A DNA stretch of 11,568 bases from Candidatus Cloacimonadota bacterium (GTDB lineage: Bacteria; Cloacimonadota; Cloacimonadia; Cloacimonadales; TCS61). The notes beneath the pieces were generated by a model. It was not told where the DNA came from, searched no databases, and worked only from the letters and a program-made list of their open reading frames with translations. This document shows, one piece after another, positions 5,796 through 11,568 of this stretch. The first letter of the stretch is position 1. Every line of letters starts with the position of its first letter. Made by a program: the position numbers and the translations under genes. The stretch is taken from assembly GCA_014382915.1 (NCBI GenBank), contig JACNIV010000329.1, positions 1-11,568 on the forward strand, given 5' to 3'.

Positions 5796-7778
5796 CAATT
5801 CAAATAAGCGGTCTCTTAATTCTGCCGCTCTTTCAAAATTCAGTGATCCGGCTGCTTCCATCATTTCTTTTTCCAGCAATTCTATCACCTTTTCTTTGGA
5901 ATCTAACTCCAAATATTTCATAAACTTAGCTTTATCCGGCAAACCTTCTTTCCTGCCGGCTTTATCGTAACCGTCGGCAACACTTGTCGAGGTCATTATG
6001 TCGTCAATATTTTTTTTGATACTTTCGGGTGTTATTTTATTTTCTTTATTATAAAGGAGTTGCTTTGTTCTTCTTCGGTTAGTTTCGCTTATAGTTTCCT
6101 GCATAGCAGAAGTAATGTTATCTGCATAAAAAATGACTTTCCCATCGATATGACGGGCAGCTCTTCCGGCAGTTTGAATAAGCGAGCGTGTAGAACGAAG
6201 GAACCCGGCTTTATCTGCATCTAATATGGCAACAAGTGAAACCTCCGGCAGGTCGAGTCCTTCCCGCAGAAGATTGATACCCACCAGCACATCGAATTCT
6301 CCCAGCCGTAGTTCACGGATTATTTTCGATCGTTCGATCGTATTAATCTCACTGTGCATATATTTAGATTTCACACCTGCTTTTTTCAAATATTCGCTCA
6401 GATCTTCCGCCATTCGTTTGGTTAATGTTGTAACCAGGATTTTATCACCTTTTATTGCGCGAACTCTTATCTGTTCCAACAGATCATCCACCTGTGAAGA
6501 AACCGGTTTAATTTCAATTTCGGGATCTAAAAGACCGGTAGGACGGATCACCTGCTCGATGAAAACACCTTCCGTTTTGGAAAGTTCATAATCTCCGGGA
6601 GTGGCAGAAATATAGATAATCTGATTTATTTTTTTCTCAAATTCATGGAATTTTAACGGTCTATTATCAAAAGCGGATGGAAGGCGGAAACCATAATCCA
6701 CCAGGTTTTTTTTACGTGTGAAATCTCCACCGTACATAGCATGGACCTGTGGGATTGAAGTATGGGATTCATCTATCACCATCAGGTAATCTTCCGGGAA
6801 ATAATCTAATAAGCAGAAAGGCGGCTCACCTCTTTTTGCGCCAGTAAGGTGGCGGGAATAGTTTTCGATTCCTGAACAGAATCCCAGTTCACGCAGCATT
6901 TCCAGATCAAAATTCGTTCTTTGCTCGATGCGTTGTGCTTCCAGTAATTTCCCTTCTTTTTCATAGTAAGCTATTCTATCTTTCAGTTCTTGTTTTATAG
7001 CTTTTATTGCTCTTGCCAGGGAAGCTTTGGTAGTGATAAAATGATTGGCAGGATATACAGGATATTCGTCTACAACTTCCAGTACATGATTATCAAGTGG
7101 ATTAATTCTTGAGATACGCTCGATCTCATCACCAAAGAATTCTACTCGAATGGAATTCTCCAGATAGGCAGGATAAATATCTACAATATCTCCATTCACT
7201 CTGAATGTGCCTCGTTCAAAGGCAATATCATTCCTGCCGTAATGGATATTCACCAGTTTCTTCAGCAGTTTATCCCGCTCGATAACCTCACCGGTTTTAA
7301 TGCGGATGAGAGCATCGCGATAATCCTGCGGAATGCCAAGACCGTAGATGCAGGAAACGCTGGCTACGATGATCACATCCTTGCGTTCACTCAGGCTCAT
7401 TGTAGCATGAAGGCGTAGTTTCTCGATCTGGCTATTAATATCAGCATCTTTTTCAATGTAAATATCCCGACCGGGAATATAGGCTTCCGGCTGATAATAA
7501 TCGTAATAGCTTATAAAGAACTCGACCGCATTTTCCGGGAAGAGCTGTTTGAATTCGCCATAAAGCTGAGCAGCAAGAGTTTTATTATGGGAAAGTACGA
7601 GAGTGGGTTTGTTTAGCTTGGCAATCACATTGGCAATGGTAAAGGTTTTTCCTGAGCCGGTTACTCCCAGTAAAGTCTGATATTTATCACCGCTTTGCAA
7701 GCCATCTATAAGCTCGGCTATTGCTTGCGGCTGATCACCTTTCGGTTTATAGCTGGATACAATCTTAAACTTATTCAT
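5784..7778 (-). CDS. uvrB: Excinuclease ABC subunit B (UvrB)
   Basis: A 664-residue UvrB of normal length. With UvrA it verifies DNA lesions and then loads UvrC for dual incision. Domains in order: N-terminal KGDQPQAI, Walker A GVTGSGKT (38-45), the damage-sensing beta-hairpin around YYDYYQPE (91-98), DESH (336-339), [34 protein letters not shown] with [21 protein letters not shown], and a C-terminal UVR motif (about residues 628-664) that binds UvrC. I chose ATG 7776-7778; a GTG two codons upstream (7782-7784) would add only Met-Val. Neither start has a Shine-Dalgarno, unlike most other genes here, because the leader is occupied by a 10-bp-periodic repeat. It is probably transcribed alone, ahead of the kor operon. 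Confidence 0.97.
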   Translation of the reverse strand: MNKFKIVSSYKPKGDQPQAIAELIDGLQSGDKYQTLLGVTGSGKTFTIANVIAKLNKPTLVLSHNKTLAAQLYGEFKQLFPENAVEFFISYYDYYQPEAYIPGRDIYIEKDADINSQIEKLRLHATMSLSERKDVIIVASVSCIYGLGIPQDYRDALIRIKTGEVIERDKLLKKLVNIHYGRNDIAFERGTFRVNGDIVDIYPAYLENSIRVEFFGDEIERISRINPLDNHVLEVVDEYPVYPANHFITTKASLARAIKAIKQELKDRIAYYEKEGKLLEAQRIEQRTNFDLEMLRELGFCSGIENYSRHLTGAKRGEPPFCLLDYFPEDYLMVIDESHTSIPQVHAMYGGDFTRKKNLVDYGFRLPSAFDNRPLKFHEFEKKINQIIYISATPGDYELSKTEGVFIEQVIRPTGLLDPEIEIKPVSSQVDDLLEQIRVRAIKGDKILVTTLTKRMAEDLSEYLKKAGVKSKYMHSEINTIERSKIIRELRLGEFDVLVGINLLREGLDLPEVSLVAILDADKAGFLRSTRSLIQTAGRAARHIDGKVIFYADNITSAMQETISETNRRRTKQLLYNKENKITPESIKKNIDDIMTSTSVADGYDKAGRKEGLPDKAKFMKYLELDSKEKVIELLEKEMMEAAGSLNFERAAELRDRLFELKES

Positions 7779-7779
7779 A

Positions 7780-7809
7780 ACCACTAATGAACGCTAATAA
7801 GCGCTAACT
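7780..7809. repeat. Three tandem 10-bp units at the uvrB translation start
   Basis: ACCACTAATG, AACGCTAATA and AGCGCTAACT fit the pattern A-n-C-n-CTAA-n-n with an exact 10-bp period. They occupy the place where the uvrB ribosome site should be. The second and third units also form a short CGCT/AGCG hairpin. Confidence 0.5.
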
Positions 7810-7985
7810 TTTTTATTTCTAATCTTCGGTTTCCTTTCTTTCTCTTCAATTTTTTATGGCAAGAAATTTTATATATTATTTGACAAACAATTCATTTTTT
7901 TTTTTTCTGGAATTGTATTTCTCAGTGATAATTTCAACAGAAATAATGAAAAGTTAAATTTGCATCGAGATGATTAGAATTTTAA
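7810..7985. other. AT-rich intergenic stretch between uvrB and the beta-helix gene
   Basis: No gene is seen. The stretch contains a pyrimidine-rich patch, a TTGACA on the plus strand (7880-7885) without a matching -10 box, a run of twelve T (7895-7906), and TAGAAT (7975-7980) without a -35 box. Promoters for both divergent genes should lie in this gap, but I cannot place them with confidence. Confidence 0.4.
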
Positions 7986-8123
7986 AAGGAAGAGAGTGTT
8001 TCGATACCGCAAGGCTGGAACCTTTGCAAAATAATCTCCACAGCACTCTTCCCGTAGACATTAAGAAATTTCATCGAAATAATGTCAAAAGTTTTTGTGA
8101 AATAATTTAACGCTCTCTTCCTT
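7986..8123 (+). ncRNA. 138-bp element closed by a 15-bp inverted repeat: structured RNA or small repeat element
   Basis: AAGGAAGAGAGTGTT (7986-8000) pairs with AACGCTCTCTTCCTT (8109-8123) over 15 bp with a single G-U pair. On the opposite strand that pair would be an A-C mismatch, so the plus-strand RNA folds better. Inside are a GCAAGG/CCTTTGC hairpin (8009-8027, one bulge) and a GACATTA/TAATGTC stem (8057-8086) topped by TTTC/GAAA. CTCTTCC at 8046-8052 can compete for the left closing arm. I match it to no known RNA family. A miniature transposable or REP-like element is an equal alternative; I see no clear target duplication. Confidence 0.4.
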
Positions 8124-8147
8124 CAATTTGTTTGGATGGAGGTGGAT

Positions 8148-8183
8148 ATGCTGTTCATTATCTGTAAGAATAAGTTTGAGTAG
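8148..8183 (+). CDS. 11-codon ORF with strong SD, possible leader peptide
   Basis: ATG at 8148 follows GGAGG (8138-8142) by five bases, and the frame reads MLFIICKNKFE before TAG. It ends 51 bp before the beta-helix gene and 36 bp before that gene's AAGGAG. It may be an upstream leader ORF, the relic of the start of a lost gene, or chance. The strong ribosome site is the only support. Confidence 0.25.
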   Translation: MLFIICKNKFE

Positions 8184-8234
8184 TATTTCCTAATCCAGAA
8201 AAAAACAAAAAAACTAAAAAAGGAGAAATGAAAG

Positions 8235-10505
8235 ATGAAAAAAGCAATAATCCTATTGATTATAATAGCATTACCCATTATTTTATTGGGGACAACATAT
8301 ACGGTAATACAAAACGGTACAGGAGATTTTATCACTATCCAAGATGCTATAGATTACGTTGTTGATGATGATAAAATAATAGTCTACGAAGGAACTTATA
8401 ATGAGCAAATATATTTCCTTGGTAAAAATATCGTAGTTGAGAGTAGATACCCTACAACAGGTAATGAATGGTACATTGATAATACAATAATATCATACCA
8501 GAGCAATCCCTACTTAGGCGTTGTGAATTTTTCTGATGGTGAACAAAATGCAGTAATTGATGGTTTCACAATACAAGATGGATTTATTGGTTTACAAGTG
8601 AATGCTCAAGGATCTCCTACAATCCAAAATTGTAAGATACAAAATAATGATCATGGAATTTTTGTTAGGGGCTCTTCTGCTTCACCGGATATTTGCAATA
8701 ATCAAATATTCGAAAACAGTATTAGCGGAATAAGCTGTTATGAATATACTTATCCGAATATAGTTAATAACTTAATAACGATAAATAACTGGGGTGTTTC
8801 TGCACAAGGTATAATAGATGGAGGAGAAGAAGGCCTGGCTTATCCGACTATAGTCGGTAATAAATTTGATAATAACTACATTGGTCTTAAACTGCAATTA
8901 GCAATTGCCCAAACAACAGGAAATCTTTTTATAAGTCATGATTACGTTATACATACACAAGATTGGATTCTCATATTTATCAGAAATTGCACTATATACG
9001 ATAACCAGCAATTTTATACTGGTCCGCTTATAAACGTAAATATTACTAATTCGATCATTAGAAATCTAGTTATTCCAGTTCCCCAAGAATTTCAAATTTC
9101 TTATTCAAATTTAGAAGGTGTATACACCGGGATAGGTAACATCGATGAAGATCCTCTTTTTGGAAATCCCGGATTAGGTGATTTTACACTCAAATGGAAC
9201 GAAACAGAAAAATCTCCCTGCATAGACACCGGTAACCCTGATCCCCAATATAATGATCCCGATGACACCAGGGCGGATATGGGTGCTTTATATCATCCTC
9301 ACGAAGTAAAGACCTACGAGTTTCCTGATTTGAATACCAATAACGGCTGGAAATGGCTGTGTTTTGATATAATGGATATAACACTACCGGGTGAAAATAA
9401 CACTGTTGATCCTTTGCTTGATCCAATACGCTGGGATTTGATACGAGGGTATGGTCAAAGTGTAGAGTTTTATTATGAATATCCAAATTGGTATGGTGGT
9501 GATCACGAAATCACTAGTCCACAAGGGTTTAAATTCCAAACCGAGAATGAATGTGAGTTTGATATTTCCGGTTTCCGTTGTGATCCAGCAACCTTCTTCA
9601 ATCTTTATGCTAATGCTCCCGATGGCAATTGGATCGGCTACTTTTTGGAAGAAACACAGCTTGTTTACGATGCTTTTGGCGACTATTTGGACAACATATA
9701 TAAGATTAAGGCTCAAACTTGGGGAATTGAAAAAGTGAATGGTGTCTGGCCGCCGCTTGTGGCTGCCTATACTCTCAGCCCGGGCGATATGGTAGTAGTT
9801 TATTGTGAACGTGATATTTCTGAATTCTGCTGGAGTTTTGAGGAAGCACGTGAAGAATATATCGTACCTAAATCACAGGATTTCACATATACGGAAGAGG
9901 TGGATTATATTCCAATTTTCATCTCATTAAACCCGGAAGACATGCCCTCGGAAATTGGTGCTTATGTAGAGGGAGAATGCAAAGGAGCTACGGTTGTGCA
10001 AGATACAACCACCCAGATATGTGCTTACATCCTGGAAAACCAGGGCGAGACTTTGGAATTTGAATTTTCTTATGGCGGACGAGGAGTAAATACCAGATTC
10101 AACGAGTACACTGTGTTTGATCCGGAAACCGGTTATCGGGAAACAACAACCATCAATCTGAGAGAAAAACAAAAATCTTATTACGTTTCTTTCAAGCCAT
10201 CAGATGAAAATGAAACCGGTAATCTTCCAATCTTACTTTCATCTTCAAACTATCCGAATCCTTTCAATCCTACCACAACAATTGCTTATTCTCTTCCAAA
10301 TGATGGTATGATCGAACTTAGGGTTTACAACATCAAAGGACAACTTGTAAAAACATTGGTTAGTGGAGAGCAGTTGGCAGGATCATATGAAGTAGTCTGG
10401 AATGGCAAAGACAATAACGATAAGAGTGTTTCATCAGGAATATACTTCTACAAATTATCAACAAGAGATGAAACTATAATGAAGAAAATTCTGATGTTGA
10501 AGTAG
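8235..10505 (+). CDS. Secreted right-handed beta-helix protein with C-terminal sorting domain
   Basis: A 756-residue protein. Residues 1-19 are a Sec signal peptide (MKK then a hydrophobic run to LLG). Residues 20-355 look like a parallel beta-helix of the pectate-lyase type: NGTGDFITIQDAI, then many I-x-N-C/N-x-I rungs (for example TIQNCKIQNN and ISGISCYEYTYPNIVNN), ending in SPCIDTGNPDP and TRADMGA. Residues 356-660 form a further region I do not recognise, rich in Trp, Tyr and acidic residues. Residues about 667-756 contain NYPNPFNPTTTIAYSL, ELRVYNIKG and SSGIYFYKL, typical of FlgD-like, type A C-terminal signals of FCB bacteria used for type IX-like secretion or surface attachment. AAGGAG lies nine bases before the ATG. 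No catalytic residues are identifiable; adhesion or polysaccharide binding are possibilities. Confidence 0.9.
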   Translation: MKKAIILLIIIALPIILLGTTYTVIQNGTGDFITIQDAIDYVVDDDKIIVYEGTYNEQIYFLGKNIVVESRYPTTGNEWYIDNTIISYQSNPYLGVVNFSDGEQNAVIDGFTIQDGFIGLQVNAQGSPTIQNCKIQNNDHGIFVRGSSASPDICNNQIFENSISGISCYEYTYPNIVNNLITINNWGVSAQGIIDGGEEGLAYPTIVGNKFDNNYIGLKLQLAIAQTTGNLFISHDYVIHTQDWILIFIRNCTIYDNQQFYTGPLINVNITNSIIRNLVIPVPQEFQISYSNLEGVYTGIGNIDEDPLFGNPGLGDFTLKWNETEKSPCIDTGNPDPQYNDPDDTRADMGALYHPHEVKTYEFPDLNTNNGWKWLCFDIMDITLPGENNTVDPLLDPIRWDLIRGYGQSVEFYYEYPNWYGGDHEITSPQGFKFQTENECEFDISGFRCDPATFFNLYANAPDGNWIGYFLEETQLVYDAFGDYLDNIYKIKAQTWGIEKVNGVWPPLVAAYTLSPGDMVVVYCERDISEFCWSFEEAREEYIVPKSQDFTYTEEVDYIPIFISLNPEDMPSEIGAYVEGECKGATVVQDTTTQICAYILENQGETLEFEFSYGGRGVNTRFNEYTVFDPETGYRETTTINLREKQKSYYVSFKPSDENETGNLPILLSSSNYPNPFNPTTTIAYSLPNDGMIELRVYNIKGQLVKTLVSGEQLAGSYEVVWNGKDNNDKSVSSGIYFYKLSTRDETIMKKILMLK

Positions 10506-10509
10506 TAAA

Positions 10510-10542
10510 GCAAACATCTAATGTTGTTTTGCAAATCAAAAC
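10510..10542 (+). terminator. Weak hairpin pair after the first beta-helix gene
   Basis: AACAT/ATGTT with loop CTA (10513-10525) and, overlapping its outer part, GTTTTG/CAAAAC (10526-10542) follow the TAG within a few bases. No run of T follows directly, so this is at best a weak terminator or an mRNA-stabilising hairpin. Confidence 0.25.
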
Positions 10543-10572
10543 GACATATTCTTTTCTGTTTGCGATTTATAA

Positions 10573-10605
10573 ACTCGACTCGGGTTAATGAAACTCGAGT
10601 CGGGT
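10573..10605 (+). repeat. 14-bp hairpin between the two beta-helix genes
   Basis: ACTCGACTCGGGTT (10573-10586) pairs with AACTCGAGTCGGGT (10592-10605) through 14 bp with two G-U pairs and the loop AATGA. In the opposite strand's RNA the two wobbles become A-C mismatches, which favours a function in plus-strand RNA. The arms also contain near-direct repeats CTCGACTCGGGT and CTCGAGTCGGGT. No T tract follows. Confidence 0.5.
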
Positions 10606-10611
10606 CTATAC

Positions 10612-10642
10612 AGTCCCCCTTCGTAAGGGGGAACTAAAGGGG
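10612..10642 (+). repeat. REP-like CCCCCTT/AAGGGGG palindrome carrying the SD of the next gene
   Basis: TCCCCCTT (10614-10621) and AAGGGGGA (10625-10632) form a perfect 8-bp stem with loop CGT, followed by AAAGGGG (10636-10642). Palindromes of this composition with a trailing GGGGATT are, from memory, common dispersed intergenic repeats in several bacterial groups. Here the trailing AAGGGG is the only SD of the gene starting at 10648. Confidence 0.55.
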
Positions 10643-10647
10643 ATTCG

Positions 10648-11568
10648 ATGAGGATCAAGTTCTTAATCCTTTGTTTGTTTTGTTTGTTTTGTTCGTTGCT
10701 AAATTCTACTACCTGGCACATCAAACAGGACGGAACAGGAGATTTTACAACCATCCAGGAAGGCATCATTGCATCAGTCGATTCTGATACAGTCCTTGTT
10801 TATCCCGGAACATATTATGAAAATATTAATTACATCGGTAAGAACATTACTGTTGGCAGTCTGGAACTGACAACGGAAAATGCAGCTTATATTGATTCCA
10901 CCATCATAGATGGACAGTGTATAACCAGTTGTGTCTCTCTGATAAATGAAGAAACTGATACTTGTTTACGTGGTTTGACTATTACAAATGGACAAGGTGA
11001 ATTTGATTACCCCAAGATAGGAGGTGGTATAAGTATCTGGGGTGATTCGGATCTACTTATTCAATGTGAAATTATTAATTGTGTGATAACAGGTAATTAT
11101 GGGAATAATTCTGGTGGAATGCACATTAAAGATGGGATTGTATTATTATCCGGGACTTCGGTTAGAAATAATTACGCTTTAAAAACCGGAGGTGGAATTG
11201 GAATAAGTGATTACACTCAAGTTACTTTTGATCCTGTAAACAGGTGCAGTATTTATAATAATTTCGCTGCCACCGGTATAGAAATATGTACTTCAAGTTC
11301 TTACATAGAAGAAATTGAAGTTTTTGTAGATACATTTACAGTTGCAGAACCGAATGTTTATTTCGCGCAGATGTATCATTATCAAAATATTAATCCCTAT
11401 ACTTTCGATATATTGAATTATATTCTTGAACCGGTTAATAATGATCTATATGTATCTCCGGATGGAGACAATTCAAATTCGGGAATGTCACTAGAAGAAC
11501 CGATGAAAACAATTAATTTGGCTGTTAGAAAAATTGCTTCCGATAGTTTGAATCCCAAGACGATTCAT
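10648..11568 (+). CDS. Secreted right-handed beta-helix protein, partial (3' end outside window)
   Basis: The first 307 codons of an open frame that runs to the window edge. The start, MRIKFLILCLFC, is a Sec signal peptide ending near LLNST; its Cys residues do not form a convincing lipobox. TTWHIKQDGTGDFTTIQEGI closely parallels the N-terminus of the upstream gene. Residues about 30-230 show beta-helix rungs such as CLRGLTITNGQG, GGGISIWGDSDLLIQC, NYGNNSGGMHI and GGGIGIS. Near residue 270 a second segment begins, LYVSPDGDNSNSGMS and MKTINLAV, resembling the start of DUF1565-like beta-helix units, so a second helix probably follows. The ATG is five bases after AAGGGG, which belongs to a palindromic repeat. 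A C-terminal sorting domain like that of the neighbour is expected beyond the window. Confidence 0.85.
   Translation, partial: MRIKFLILCLFCLFCSLLNSTTWHIKQDGTGDFTTIQEGIIASVDSDTVLVYPGTYYENINYIGKNITVGSLELTTENAAYIDSTIIDGQCITSCVSLINEETDTCLRGLTITNGQGEFDYPKIGGGISIWGDSDLLIQCEIINCVITGNYGNNSGGMHIKDGIVLLSGTSVRNNYALKTGGGIGISDYTQVTFDPVNRCSIYNNFAATGIEICTSSSYIEEIEVFVDTFTVAEPNVYFAQMYHYQNINPYTFDILNYILEPVNNDLYVSPDGDNSNSGMSLEEPMKTINLAVRKIASDSLNPKTIH
10670..10696 (+). repeat. Three 9-bp tandem repeats inside the signal-peptide coding region
   Basis: TTTGTTTGT occurs twice, followed by TTTGTTCGT, exactly in tandem. The unit is three codons long, so gain or loss of a copy would lengthen or shorten the hydrophobic core by three residues without changing frame. 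Confidence 0.7.

Noticed and set aside
7880..7910. TTGACA as a -35 box for the beta-helix gene
   Set aside because: At 16-18 bp downstream there is only poly-T and TTTTCT, with no acceptable -10 box.
7986..8085. 30-codon minus-strand ORF inside the structured element (MKFLNVYGKS...)
   Set aside because: It has no SD and coincides with the inverted repeats; it is more easily explained as chance within a repeat, though copies elsewhere would be worth noting.
8123..8335. 70-codon minus-strand ORF over the beta-helix start
   Set aside because: It runs antisense to a signal peptide and an oligo-A tract, giving a Phe-rich low-complexity translation.
10536..10769. 77-codon minus-strand ORF containing PPYEGG
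   Set aside because: It is the translation of the palindromic repeats plus the antisense of a signal peptide, not a gene.

Overview
The window looks like a piece of chromosome from an anaerobic, Gram-negative bacterium of the FCB superphylum. Candidatus Cloacimonadota or a close relative is my best guess. The reasons are ferredoxin-dependent 2-oxoacid oxidoreductases joined to a methylmalonyl-CoA epimerase, AT-rich DNA with clear Shine-Dalgarno (SD) sites, and secreted right-handed beta-helix proteins, one of which ends in a NYPNPFNP-type C-terminal sorting domain. The phylum is an inference; no rRNA or tRNA gene is present to test it.

Left part (1-7784, all minus strand). In transcription order: uvrB (nucleotide excision repair); a five-gene set korD-korA-korB-korC-mce (2-oxoacid:ferredoxin oxidoreductase plus methylmalonyl-CoA epimerase); a leader-like stretch with a 44-codon ORF and an intrinsic terminator; then a second set korD-korA-korB whose korB runs off the left edge. 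The two sets are paralogous. The korA of the mce-linked set is cut by an in-frame TAA at codon 252. The intact KorA of the other set carries YPIEP in place of YPITP and lacks a conserved Arg. The set with the textbook active site therefore has the broken gene, and the intact set has the unusual active site.

Working together: the korDABC-mce set would convert a 2-oxoacid, most simply 2-oxoglutarate, to an acyl-CoA and reduced ferredoxin. With 2-oxoglutarate the product is succinyl-CoA, which connects to propionyl-CoA through methylmalonyl-CoA mutase (not seen here) and the epimerase. The second enzyme probably handles another 2-oxoacid, for example one from amino-acid fermentation.

Middle (7785-8234). 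A 450-bp gap between divergent genes holds a 10-bp-periodic repeat in the uvrB leader, an AT-rich stretch with a 12-T run, a 138-bp element closed by a 15-bp inverted repeat with internal hairpins, and an 11-codon ORF with a strong SD.

Right part (8235-11568, plus strand). Two tandem genes encode secreted beta-helix proteins with signal peptides and a shared N-terminal GTGDF motif. The first is complete (756 aa); the second runs off the right edge. The 142-bp gap between them holds a weak hairpin, a 14-bp hairpin with two G-U pairs, and a CCCCCTT/AAGGGGG palindrome whose tail supplies the SD of the second gene. I see no CRISPR array, transposase, tRNA or rRNA.
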